In this document: in pieces, positions 56,806-64,000 of the stretch
Position numbering within the stretch: position 1 is the stretch's first letter
Layout: each line of letters opens with the position of its first letter
Origin: Lachnospiraceae bacterium M18-1
GTDB lineage: Bacteria > Bacillota > Clostridia > Lachnospirales > Lachnospiraceae
Assembly: GCA_000403295.2 (NCBI GenBank)
Contig: KE159612.1
Span: 382,181 to 446,180, forward strand
Direction of reading: 5' to 3'
DNA length: 64,000 bases
Program-made: the position numbers and the translations under genes
Notes under the pieces: generated by a model
What the model was told of the DNA's origin: nothing
The model's database searches: none
What the model saw: only the letters and a program-made list of their open reading frames with translations

Positions 56806-58197
56806 ATGAAAAAAATGCTGGCTTTGCTGCTGGCGGCCTGTCTGTCCGTCAGTTATACTGCCTGCGGAGGCGAGGATGGCAGCAGTGCAGGCGGCGGTCG
56901 CGAAAAGGAGGGAACATCAGGATCTACGGAGGGAAACACGGCGTATGGGCCGGAGGACGGTGCTTCCGACGATGGAACCAGCCAATCCGGAAATGGGCAG
57001 ACAGAGATCTCGCTATGGACATATCCGGTAGGAAACTGGGGAAATTCTGTAGTAGTCGCAGGGCTGATCTCTGATTTTATGCAGCAGTATCCTCAGATTC
57101 AGATTTCGGTAAAGTATCTGGATTATGCTACCGGTGATGAGGAGGTACGTGAGGCTGTAGAGGCGGGAGAGGCTCCAGACTTGGTCCTGGAAGGTCCCGA
57201 ACGGCTGATAGCAGACTGGGGAGACAAAGGTCTGATGGCGGATCTGACTGATCTCTGGGAAGAAGATAAGATGTCAGACAGAGTATACGAAAATGTGCGT
57301 CGTGCCTGCCGGCACCGCAACGGGAAGTATTATGAGTACCCAATCTGTATGACAGCCCACTGCATGGCTATCAATTATGATATGTTTGAGGCAGCCGGCG
57401 CTCTGCAATACATTGACGAGGAAAATCACACCTGGACGACGGACGGATTTATCAAAGCGGTCAAAGCGCTGAAAGACTATGGGCAGGAGAAGGCAGGCAT
57501 TATATACTGCGGCGGGCAGGGAGGCGACCAGGGAACGCGCGCCCTGGTAAATAATCTGTACGGCGGCACGTTTACGGATCCGGAGCACACGGAATATACG
57601 ATCAACAGCGAGGAAAATATCCGGGCGCTGGAGCTGCTCCAGGGATTGGAAGGTATTTTCTTTGAGCCAGATCTCGTAGGGCAGGATGAAGTGGCGATGT
57701 TCTGCAGCGGAGAGCTTGCGATGGCGTTCTGTTGGAACGTGTCCCTTGAGGCCAGTCAGGCAGCCATGTATCCGGAGCGGGAATTTGACATCTTTCCCAT
57801 GGCATTCCCGACCAGCGATGGGATACCCAGCCTGCAGGGCGGTATCTGGGGATTCGGAATCTTTGACAATGGAGATGAGGCCAGGATGGAAGCTGCCAGG
57901 ACCTTTATCAAGTTTATGACAGAAAGCGAGAAGGAGTACATCAAATCTGTTCAGACGGCGCTCTACTGGCCGGTCCGCGATATGGAGGATGTCTATGTAA
58001 ACGATGACATCATGCGGGAGTACAGTATTTTTACAAAATATATGGGGGACTACTATCAGATCACGCCGGGCTGGGTTCAGGCGCGGACCGCCTGGTGGCG
58101 GATGCTGCAGGAAGTAGGGAAAGGTAAGCCGGTGAACCTGGCTGTGGAAGACTTTGTAAAGACCGCGGATGAGGCGGCAGAGGCTGCATTGCAGTGA
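56806..58197 (+). CDS. Orphan solute-binding lipoprotein (family 1)
   Basis: A 463-residue binding protein. Lipobox in LLLAACLSVSYTACGG (Cys about residue 20), a Gly/Ser/Glu spacer to about residue 65, then TEISLWTYPVGNWGNSVVVA, APDLVLEGPERLIADWGDKG, GGTFTDPEHTEYTINSEENI and ALYWPVRDMEDVYVNDDIMR. AAAGGAG precedes the start; a GTG two codons earlier is possible. No permease or ATPase gene is adjacent, unlike a normal ABC operon. The hybrid kinase gene directly upstream suggests a sensing role. Confidence 0.88.
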   Translation: MKKMLALLLAACLSVSYTACGGEDGSSAGGGREKEGTSGSTEGNTAYGPEDGASDDGTSQSGNGQTEISLWTYPVGNWGNSVVVAGLISDFMQQYPQIQISVKYLDYATGDEEVREAVEAGEAPDLVLEGPERLIADWGDKGLMADLTDLWEEDKMSDRVYENVRRACRHRNGKYYEYPICMTAHCMAINYDMFEAAGALQYIDEENHTWTTDGFIKAVKALKDYGQEKAGIIYCGGQGGDQGTRALVNNLYGGTFTDPEHTEYTINSEENIRALELLQGLEGIFFEPDLVGQDEVAMFCSGELAMAFCWNVSLEASQAAMYPEREFDIFPMAFPTSDGIPSLQGGIWGFGIFDNGDEARMEAARTFIKFMTESEKEYIKSVQTALYWPVRDMEDVYVNDDIMREYSIFTKYMGDYYQITPGWVQARTAWWRMLQEVGKGKPVNLAVEDFVKTADEAAEAALQ

Positions 58198-58316
58198 CCG
58201 GAAAAATGTCCCGGCTGTGCAGCTCAAAACCTGCGGCGCAGTCAAGACGTTTTAAGGAGCGCTTTCCTGTAATGCTGTGAGCACCGCAGGTGTGAACAAT
58301 AAAAATCAGTCAAAGA

Positions 58317-58344
58317 CCCCGCAGCAAGCTGCGGGGAACTTTTG
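58317..58344 (+). terminator. Family A hairpin acting as terminator after the binding-protein gene
   Basis: CCCCGCAGC and GCTGCGGGG form a perfect 9 bp stem with an AA loop, followed by AACTTTTG. It is preceded by GTCAAAGA, so the whole element (58309-58340) matches the short family A module seen at 10111 and, reversed, at 16225. Confidence 0.72.
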
Positions 58345-58439
58345 TAAACTGTTCTGCTATTCAATGAGACCGCCCTTTGACGGGCGAATCATCTTCATGC
58401 CATCTATGCAGAAAAGCTGCCGGCGGCAGGATTTCTGTC

Positions 58440-58610
58440 TTAGGCTTCTGCGATAGCGCTTGTAGGACAGGCTCCCTCACAAGCTCCGCAGTCGATACAT
58501 GCATCAGCATCGATTACGTACTTTCCGTCTCCCTCCGCAATAGCGCCTACCGGGCATTCAGCTTCGCAAGTGCCGCAGCTAACGCACTCATCACTAATCA
58601 CACGTGCCAT
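58440..58610 (-). CDS. 2[4Fe-4S] ferredoxin, 56 residues
   Basis: A 56-residue clostridial-type ferredoxin: ISDECVSCGTCEAECPVGAI then DADACIDCGACEGACPTSAI, two complete CxxCxxCxxxCP clusters. It is the standard small electron carrier of anaerobes and would link the 2-oxoacid oxidoreductase, hydrogenases and flavin enzymes. AAAGGAGGA precedes the ATG by 9 bases. It is monocistronic on the minus strand, with a hairpin (CTGCCGCCGGCAG) just after its stop. It is short enough to be missed by automatic gene calling. Confidence 0.95.
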   Translation of the reverse strand: MARVISDECVSCGTCEAECPVGAIAEGDGKYVIDADACIDCGACEGACPTSAIAEA

Positions 58611-58716
58611 AATATGTATCCTCCTTTTTATAATATGAACTTCCGGAATCCTCTTCCCGCCGCCTGGGCGGCTGTTCCGGTACTATATTTTTGCAATGGG
58701 ATCCATTGCTTTTTCT

Positions 58717-58745
58717 ATTTTAATACAAAAAAGATAAATATACAA
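58717..58745 (-). promoter_or_regulatory. Candidate promoter of the ferredoxin gene
   Basis: On the minus strand TTGTAT, a 17-base spacer and TAAAAT, about 107 bases before the ferredoxin start. The -10 box matches the consensus at five of six positions, the -35 box at three. Confidence 0.5.
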
Positions 58746-58891
58746 GATAATTCATAATAACCTTAAGAAAATATTCCTTTTTTTTTCACGAAAATAGTGT
58801 ATAGTATTAAAGTATGGTTAAAATATAGAAGAAAGGGTGGAGCTGCGAATCATAGCCGGTCAGGATGTGGATCGCAGCAGGAAGTTTTATT

Positions 58892-60421
58892 ATGAGACGG
58901 AAATTATTGAAAACTGCGGCTCTGGCGCTTGCCGCTGCCCTGATAGCCAGCGCATGTGCCAGGGATACCGAACAGAATACATTTACGGGGGATACGTCCG
59001 AAGAACCGGAGTACCAGGACAGCCTGAATCCCATCATTCCATCAGCTTACCGGGACGTCCGGGGGCTGAAGCTGGAAGAGGGGACCTATATATCCATCAT
59101 CGGAAAATCAGAAGCCACGGCCTTCTGGAAAGCAGTCAAAAGCGGCGTCATGCAGGCGGCCGAGGACCTCAATCAGGAACTGGGATATTCCGGAAATCAT
59201 AAGATCAAGGTGACTTATAACGGCCCTGCGAAGTTAGAGGATATTGACGAGCAGGTGAATATCCTGGACGAGGAGCTGTCCCGCTATCCTGACGTGATCG
59301 GGATCGCCAGCATCGATGAGGATGCCTGTACAGTCCAGTTTGACCTTGCCACGGAGAATGGGATACCGATCATTGCTCTGGATTCCGGAAATAAGTATCC
59401 GGGAATCCAGAGTACGGTCAAGACGGACAACCAGGAGGCGGCCCGCACCGGGGCGTACAAGCTGGCGGACGAGATCGGCGGAAAAGGGGACGTGATGCTG
59501 CTGGTCCATGATTCCAAGTCAGAGACCGCCAAGGAGCGCGCAAAGAGTTTTCAGGACGAGATCGCGGAGAACTATCCGGATGTCCGGGTCGCGGAGACAG
59601 TTTACTGCGACCAGCTGGATGACCTCAAAAAACAGATGGCGGAAGAGCAGAATAAAGGGCTGAAAGAGGGAGAACGGAAGGTGGAGAAGGAGAGTTTTTC
59701 GGATGTGGATGCCGTACAGTTTCTGATCGAACAGCATTCGGGGCTGAGGGGAATCTTCGGGACCAATGACAGTACGACCATGCTTGGTCTGCATGCGATC
59801 AGGCAGGCCGAGGAGGAAGGGGCCGGAAGCGTAGAGGAAGAAGACCGCCGGGAGGACGGCCAGAAGCCAGAAGAGTCCATAGAAGGGGAGCAGAAGGATA
59901 ACCAGAAAGACGTTCAGGAGCCGAGAAATGATGACAGTGAAAAAGCAGTTCCGGCGTCTGCGGATGGGGAACAGAATCACGAAACGGTCCGGGCAGGAGA
60001 TGAGAAAAACGAGGAAGACTCCAAAACAGATGGTGCGGACAGCGGAACATCCGCAGAAAATGCATCAGGCGGGGGAGCATCCACGGAAAATGCATCAGAC
60101 GATGGAACATCCACAGAAAATGCATCAGGCGGCGAGGACGGCGCGGCGGACAATCCTGCATCAGTAAATGAGGGGACAGAATACACCGAGATTGTACTTA
60201 TGGGATTTGACGTGAGCAAGGAGCAGCGAAAGGCTCTAGAGGAGGGAGAAATCTCCGGGCTGGTCGTGCAGAACCCGTTTGGAATCGGGTACGCGTCGGT
60301 GGTGGCGGCGGCAAGGACCGTCCTGCAGGCCGGGAATGAGGCACAGGTCAGCACCGGGTATCTCTGGGTGACGAAAGAGAACCTGAATGAGGAATCCATC
60401 CAAAAGATGCTGTATGAGTAA
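58892..60421 (+). CDS. Type I periplasmic-binding lipoprotein with a large acidic insert
   Basis: A 509-residue protein of the sugar-binding (RbsB/LacI-like) class. Lipobox in ALAAALIASAC (Cys about residue 22). Binding-domain segments: GTYISIIGKSEATAFWKAVK, DVIGIASIDEDACTVQFDLA, IPIIALDSGNKYPG, GGKGDVMLLVHDSKSETAKE, RGIFGTNDSTTMLGLHAIRQ and EIVLMGFDVSKEQRKALEEG. Between the last two, residues about 307-429 are an extremely acidic, disordered stretch with ASTENASDDGTSTENASGG-like repeats, absent from family members (about 330-380 residues). No transporter genes adjoin. A small membrane protein gene overlaps its end by 8 bases. Confidence 0.85.
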   Translation: MRRKLLKTAALALAAALIASACARDTEQNTFTGDTSEEPEYQDSLNPIIPSAYRDVRGLKLEEGTYISIIGKSEATAFWKAVKSGVMQAAEDLNQELGYSGNHKIKVTYNGPAKLEDIDEQVNILDEELSRYPDVIGIASIDEDACTVQFDLATENGIPIIALDSGNKYPGIQSTVKTDNQEAARTGAYKLADEIGGKGDVMLLVHDSKSETAKERAKSFQDEIAENYPDVRVAETVYCDQLDDLKKQMAEEQNKGLKEGERKVEKESFSDVDAVQFLIEQHSGLRGIFGTNDSTTMLGLHAIRQAEEEGAGSVEEEDRREDGQKPEESIEGEQKDNQKDVQEPRNDDSEKAVPASADGEQNHETVRAGDEKNEEDSKTDGADSGTSAENASGGGASTENASDDGTSTENASGGEDGAADNPASVNEGTEYTEIVLMGFDVSKEQRKALEEGEISGLVVQNPFGIGYASVVAAARTVLQAGNEAQVSTGYLWVTKENLNEESIQKMLYE

Positions 60422-60716
60422 AGCAGTGGATTATCTGTTAAAACCGTCGGAAATAGACGAACTGTCGGTCAAGACAGACCTGTTGGAACAGCAGCAGAAA
60501 CAGATGATGGACAGGGAACAAAAACGTTCCCGGATTTTCAAAAATATCCTGTATTCGCTTGCCGTATATCTGGTATTTTTCGCGTCATTTTTTGCCGGGC
60601 ATTACTTCTTTTTCTCCCTCGGATGGGAACTATGGGGAAAACCCGTCCTGTTTGCTGAATTTTTTATCGCAACTGCAATCGTAATATGGATCTGGGCAAA
60701 AAATTTCAAGCTGTGA
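60414..60716 (+). CDS. Small two-helix membrane protein
   Basis: A 100-residue protein starting MSKAVDYLLKPSEIDELSVK, with a polar helical segment to about residue 42 and two membrane helices (NILYSLAVYLVFFASFFAGH and LFAEFFIATAIVIWIWAK). Its ATG overlaps the stop of the binding-protein gene by 8 bases, so translation is probably coupled. The first 16 residues recall the end of a response-regulator receiver (VDYLLKP), which may be a relic or chance. No family was recognised. A membrane partner for the binding protein is one possibility. Confidence 0.68.
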   Translation: MSKAVDYLLKPSEIDELSVKTDLLEQQQKQMMDREQKRSRIFKNILYSLAVYLVFFASFFAGHYFFFSLGWELWGKPVLFAEFFIATAIVIWIWAKNFKL

Positions 60717-60806
60717 GATTGGATGCTCTATGGAGCAGCCAACCCATTCAGCAATTCGCAAAGATCCGTGCAACCGCACAGTTGGAAATATTTTCCGACC
60801 TTTCAT

Positions 60807-60875
60807 AAAAAAACAGCCGGAGCTGCCTTGCGTCTGCGGAATATTCCGTTTGGCCGGGCAGTCTCCGGTTTTTTT
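60807..60875 (+). terminator. Rho-independent terminator
   Basis: AAAAAACAGCCGGAGCTGCC pairs with GGGCAGTCTCCGGTTTTTTT (one bulge); the loop holds a second small hairpin (CGGAATATTCCG). It separates the binding-protein genes from the two-component system. Confidence 0.82.
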
Positions 60876-60940
60876 GTTCCGCATAGAAAAAGTTCCGGAG
60901 CGAGTGTGTGTAAAGCAGTATACGTTTTACATTTTGACAG

Positions 60941-60953
60941 AAAATTGACTTTT
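60941..60953 (+). promoter_or_regulatory. Shared AAAATTGACTTTT motif before the two-component operon
   Basis: The 13-base motif occurs here, 129 bases before the regulator start, and again at 63071-63083 before the ABC transporter genes, both times in the likely promoter region. It includes a -35-like TTGACT, so it may be a regulator-binding site overlapping the -35 box, or simply two similar promoters. Confidence 0.45.
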
Positions 60954-60974
60954 CAGTGTTATAAAACATACATT

Positions 60975-61070
60975 ATAAAAGGCCGACTGGCCATAACGGG
61001 GTGCCCTTGGGTATACATTGTGAAAGGCCGACTGGCCATGACGGGGTGCCCTTGGGGATACAGGCAGAAG
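60975..61070. repeat. Two tandem 45 bp repeats (family E) before a response-regulator gene
   Basis: GGCCGACTGGCCATAACGGG then GTGCCCTTGGGTATAC, starting at 60981, and the same again at 61026 (period 45). It is the reverse complement of the 46 bp unit repeated at 22567-22709. It ends 12 bases before the regulator's start codon and overlaps its leader. Confidence 0.9.
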
Positions 61071-61081
61071 GAGTAGATTTT

Positions 61082-61762
61082 ATGGAGCAAAAATATAAAA
61101 TTTTGATTGTGGATGACGAGCAGTCAATCACGGACATGCTGAAATTGCAGCTGGAATTTGAAAATTATATGGTTTATACGGCTGGAAATGCGGAGGAAGC
61201 TATGGAAAAATTATCACACTGCCCGGATCTGATTTTGCTGGATATCAATATGGCCGGCATGAACGGGATTGATCTTTGTATATCCATCCGGGAGTTTGTA
61301 ACCTGTCCCATTCTTTTTCTGACTGCGAGAGTATCGGAGCAGGACAAAATAAACGGGCTGATGGTCGGCGGGGACGACTACATTACAAAACCGTTCTCAA
61401 TGGATGAACTGCTGGCAAGGATTTCCGCCCACCTGCGCCGGGAAATGAGAACCCGCAGCAAAACGAAAAGCAGATTTTCGGAAGAACTCATTATCGATTA
61501 CTCAGACAGAAGCCTTTATATCCAAGGGCATTCCGTGGAACTGTCAAACAAAGAATTTGAAATCATCCAACTGCTGTCCATGAACGCGGGACAGGTATTT
61601 GACAGGGAAAAAATCTACGAACGCATCTGGGGGATCGACGGAAACGGGGACAGCGCGGTGATCAAGGAACATGTTCGGAAAATACGCTTGAAATTCGCGG
61701 AATTTACGGAGAAAAATTATATTGCTACAGTCTGGGGAGTGGGATACAAATGGGTAAAATAA
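61082..61762 (+). CDS. OmpR-family response regulator
   Basis: A 226-residue regulator. The receiver (1-120) has ILIVDDEQSI, LILLDINMAGMNG (phosphoacceptor Asp) and the lysine in GGDDYITKPFSMDELLARIS. The winged-helix domain (130-226) has VELSNKEFEIIQLLSMNAGQ, VFDREKIYERIWG and VIKEHVRKIRLKFAEF. AAGGAG lies 8 bases before the chosen ATG. It overlaps the kinase gene by 13 bases. It probably controls the ABC transporter genes at 63.1 kb. Confidence 0.94.
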   Translation: MEQKYKILIVDDEQSITDMLKLQLEFENYMVYTAGNAEEAMEKLSHCPDLILLDINMAGMNGIDLCISIREFVTCPILFLTARVSEQDKINGLMVGGDDYITKPFSMDELLARISAHLRREMRTRSKTKSRFSEELIIDYSDRSLYIQGHSVELSNKEFEIIQLLSMNAGQVFDREKIYERIWGIDGNGDSAVIKEHVRKIRLKFAEFTEKNYIATVWGVGYKWVK

Positions 61763-62991
61763 AGAACGTATTTCAAAATATGTCATTAAAGAAGTCGCTG
61801 GTATTGCTGGCGGTTTTTTGCCTGAGTATAGTCAGTGTGCTTATCATAATTACGGTACTGGCATTTTCGGGGATGCGGCAGAGCATCCTGGATACCAGGC
61901 CCCTCCATATTTACGGCTATACGGATGAATATCATGGGGAAAGCGGGGGAATGGTCGTTGAGCCGAATGACTTCGCCTACGGAACATTATCCGGAGAAAA
62001 TCAGAGGAATTACCGGGCTGTCACAGTTTTCATGGTAATGCTGCCTGTTATTTATATCATTCTTGCTTCCGTGGCTGTGGCAAAATTTTATTACAAATGG
62101 AAGCTGCAGGCCCCGCTTAAGGATCTGAAAAGCGGGATCCACCACATTTCCGGGCAGAATCTGGATTTCCGGATGGAATACAGTTCCCGGGACGAGCTTG
62201 GGCAGCTATGCGATACGTTTGAACAAATGAGAAACGAGCTGTATAAGAACAATTGTAAAATGTGGGACATGCTGCAGGAACGAAAAGCCCTGACAGCCTC
62301 CGTTTCGCACGATTTGAGAACACCGATCACCGTGATCGGCGGGTATCTGGATTATTTGAATAAGGCGGCGGAAAAAAACGCGCTGACAGGCGATATTCTG
62401 CGGACGACCCTTGAAAATATGACCGCCGCCGCATCCCGGCTGGAGCGATATGTGGATTGCGTCAGGGACGTACAGAAGATGGAGGATATTGAAATCCGGA
62501 CAGAGCAGGTTGATCTGAAAAAATGGATTGCGGATATGGCAAGCGCGTTTTCAATGCTGGCAGAGCAGAATAAAAGGCAGTTGGAAATACGGGACTTTTC
62601 CAAAACACCGTTTATACGGACAGATCAGGACATGCTTTCCAAAGTGCTGGAAAATATTTTCAGCAACGCGCTTCGCTTTTCAGAGAAGCAAATCGTCTTA
62701 ATAATTGAAGAAACGGACGACTGCGTTTCATTTTCCATACAGGATGACGGAGCGGGGTTTGCACAGGAGGAATTGAGCTGCGCCGCTTTACTTTTTTATA
62801 CCCAAAGCGCGCCGCTCCATACATGTCCCGGCAGGACCGGCGGCGGAGATTTCGGCATTGGGCTTTCAATCTGTAAGATACTCTGCGGAAAGCTGGGCGG
62901 TGCGCTGCATTTGGAAAACAGCTCCGGCGGCGCGGTGGTTACGGCAAAAATAAGCAAATGCGGAGATTCCGGAGAGCGTGCCGCAGATTAA
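61750..62991 (+). CDS. Sensor histidine kinase (HAMP, HisKA, HATPase)
   Basis: A 413-residue kinase with helices at about 15-37 and 92-114, a short 55-residue extracellular loop, HAMP, HisKA (ALTASVSHDLRTPITVIGGY, phosphorylated His) and an ATP-binding domain (LENIFSNALRFSEKQIVL, IQDDGAGFAQEELSC, GGGDFGIGLSICKILCGKLG). The short loop fits a kinase that senses through the membrane or through a partner transporter, as in systems responding to antimicrobial peptides (inference). It is translationally coupled to the regulator. Confidence 0.93.
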   Translation: MGKIKNVFQNMSLKKSLVLLAVFCLSIVSVLIIITVLAFSGMRQSILDTRPLHIYGYTDEYHGESGGMVVEPNDFAYGTLSGENQRNYRAVTVFMVMLPVIYIILASVAVAKFYYKWKLQAPLKDLKSGIHHISGQNLDFRMEYSSRDELGQLCDTFEQMRNELYKNNCKMWDMLQERKALTASVSHDLRTPITVIGGYLDYLNKAAEKNALTGDILRTTLENMTAAASRLERYVDCVRDVQKMEDIEIRTEQVDLKKWIADMASAFSMLAEQNKRQLEIRDFSKTPFIRTDQDMLSKVLENIFSNALRFSEKQIVLIIEETDDCVSFSIQDDGAGFAQEELSCAALLFYTQSAPLHTCPGRTGGGDFGIGLSICKILCGKLGGALHLENSSGGAVVTAKISKCGDSGERAAD

Positions 62992-63070
62992 ATCATTCGA
63001 ATCAGATTTTTTTATTACTATTCACAGCCACTTCACCCACATGCGCAAAAACAGCCGGCAATTTTTTCGA

Positions 63071-63083
63071 AAAATTGACTTTT
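63071..63083 (+). promoter_or_regulatory. Shared AAAATTGACTTTT motif before the ABC genes
   Basis: Second copy of the motif at 60941. It lies 49 bases before the ATP-binding protein start. A TATAGA box follows 20 bases after TTGACT, a long spacing that would suit an activated promoter. Confidence 0.45.
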
Positions 63084-63131
63084 GTATGAGAGAATCTCCT
63101 TATAGAAAACAGAAATATGAGGAGGTTTTAT

Positions 63132-63806
63132 ATGGAAATCAAAATTGAGCATCTAAGCAAAACGTATGGAAACCAAACGGTTTTGGATGACATTTCACTG
63201 CACATTTCATCGGGGACATATGGCATATTGGGAGGAAACGGGGCCGGCAAGACGACCTTGCTGCGTATTCTCGCCTCCCTGTCGGAGCCGTCGTCAGGCA
63301 CGGTGCAAATCAATGGAATTGACATAAAGAAGAAAAAAGAAATCCGAAAAATGATCGGATATCTGCCCCAGGAATTTTCGGTGTATCCGGGTATGAGCGT
63401 CGGTTCGGCGTTGGATTATCTGGGGATTCTGTCGGAAATTCCGCGGAATATCCGAAAAGAGCGTATCCGCGAACTGCTGAAACAGACCCACTTGGAGCAG
63501 GAAAAAAACAAGCGGTTCCAGACTCTGTCAGGCGGTATGAAGCGTCGGTTCGGTATCGCGCAGGCGCTGCTGAACCATCCCGGTCTTTTGATTTTGGATG
63601 AACCGACCGCAGGACTGGATCAGGAGGAACGAGCCCGTTTCTATCGTATACTTTCGGAGCTTGCCGGGGATCGGATCATTTTGCTGTCAACACATACTGA
63701 CGAAGACATTGAGGCAGTCTGCCCGAGGGCGGCGGTTCTGAGCGGCGGCCGGATGATCTTTGAAGGGGAGACCAGCGAATGGGGGTGGAAAAAATGCTGT
63801 TCCTAA
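63132..63806 (+). CDS. ABC transporter ATP-binding protein
   Basis: A 224-residue ATPase with Walker A GGNGAGKTTLLRIL, Q-loop GYLPQEFSVY, signature LSGGMKRRFGIAQALL, Walker B LLILDEPTAGLD and the switch histidine in LLSTHTDEDIEAV. The form is that of ABC-2/antimicrobial exporters. GAGGAGG precedes the chosen ATG by 8 bases. It overlaps the next gene by 13 bases. The regulatory genes upstream suggest inducible export or detoxification (inference). Confidence 0.94.
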   Translation: MEIKIEHLSKTYGNQTVLDDISLHISSGTYGILGGNGAGKTTLLRILASLSEPSSGTVQINGIDIKKKKEIRKMIGYLPQEFSVYPGMSVGSALDYLGILSEIPRNIRKERIRELLKQTHLEQEKNKRFQTLSGGMKRRFGIAQALLNHPGLLILDEPTAGLDQEERARFYRILSELAGDRIILLSTHTDEDIEAVCPRAAVLSGGRMIFEGETSEWGWKKCCS

Positions 63807-64000
63807 AAGAATGCAGAAACGTTTGCTGCAGTTTGGTTTATGTGCTGTTTCTCGGCCTGGTGTTTCTGCACTGGCACGAAAATTTTTACGGGGTCACAGA
63901 AAAAGAGATCCAGGCTTCCAAAAGAGACGTGGGTTCCACTTATGCAGAATCCCCAAACGGTTCTCTTTTGGCAGAGCCAAAGAAGAATGCCCAAAGCTAC
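63794..64000 (+). CDS. ABC transporter permease, N-terminal part (3' end outside window)
   Basis: The first 69 residues are visible: MLFLKECRNVCCSLVYVLFL then a continuation of the first membrane helix and an extracellular segment (FYGVTEKEIQASKRDVGSTY). It overlaps the ATPase gene by 13 bases, as expected for the membrane subunit of the same exporter. A GTG three codons earlier (63785) is an alternative start. The rest lies beyond the window. Confidence 0.78.
   Translation, partial: MLFLKECRNVCCSLVYVLFLGLVFLHWHENFYGVTEKEIQASKRDVGSTYAESPNGSLLAEPKKNAQSY

Noticed and set aside
1..64000. Prophage, integrative element or tRNA/rRNA genes
   Set aside because: No integrase, phage structural gene, tRNA cloverleaf or rRNA sequence was recognised in the window.

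Overview
The window looks like a chromosomal segment of a Gram-positive, anaerobic gut-type Clostridia, most likely Lachnospiraceae (inference). The signs are: the housekeeping block rpsF-ssb-rpsR-gdpP-rplI-dnaB in its usual Firmicutes order, a class B sortase, many YesM/YesN-type two-component pairs beside sugar ABC transporters, ferredoxin-dependent enzymes, lipoprotein solute-binding proteins and AGGAGG-type ribosome binding sites. No rRNA, tRNA, CRISPR array, prophage or transposase gene was seen.

Layout. 1-5.8 kb: a shikimate/quinate-type locus (partial AroE-like dehydrogenase, MFS carrier, type I dehydroquinate dehydratase, three-gene TRAP transporter). 6-13.5 kb: D-2-hydroxyacid dehydrogenase, P-type Ca2+-type ATPase, the AmmeMemoRadiSam pair with domains B and A fused in one protein, and a Cof-type HAD phosphatase. 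13.8-14.8 kb: a nuclease-like Rpn/PD-(D/E)XK protein. 15.2-24.3 kb: a leftward sugar-type ABC operon ending in an ADP-ribosylglycohydrolase, divergent from its YesM/YesN-like two-component genes. 24.4-25.7 kb: two back-to-back toxin-antitoxin loci, one with a frameshifted toxin. 25.7-38.6 kb: an AraC-type regulator divergent from a ten-gene catabolic operon (four-subunit 2-oxoacid:ferredoxin oxidoreductase, ADP-forming acyl-CoA synthetase, GPH-type symporter, enolase-superfamily enzyme, YkvI-like carrier, iron-sulfur old-yellow-enzyme reductase, tautomerase-like protein). This is the best candidate for an undescribed pathway here. 38.8-40.1 kb: a HEPN/MNT pair and a tiny type I toxin with an opposing antisense promoter. 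40.2-42.7 kb: a decayed ABC/two-component locus. 43.2-45.3 kb: a Gfo/Idh/MocA-like protein and a LUD-domain protein. 45.4-53.4 kb: sortase B, DUF951, the ribosomal/replication block and a repeat-bearing MerR regulator. 54.1-60.7 kb: a hybrid histidine kinase with an orphan solute-binding protein, a small ferredoxin, and a periplasmic-binding protein with a large acidic insert. 61.1-64 kb: an OmpR-type two-component system and an ABC exporter cut by the window end.

The segment is rich in short dispersed repeats. I see five families: A (CCCCGCAG/ACGAGCCAAG palindromes), B (modular TTACAGTTCAC/GCATCCAGCCC palindromes), C (about 85 bp hairpins), D (MITE-like elements with terminal inverted repeats), and E (46 bp tandem units directly upstream of two different response-regulator genes). 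One family A copy lies in frame inside the ADP-ribosylglycohydrolase gene and encodes an interdomain linker. Several proteins also carry minisatellite-like or acidic low-complexity insertions. Repeat spread and local deletion therefore appear to shape this region.
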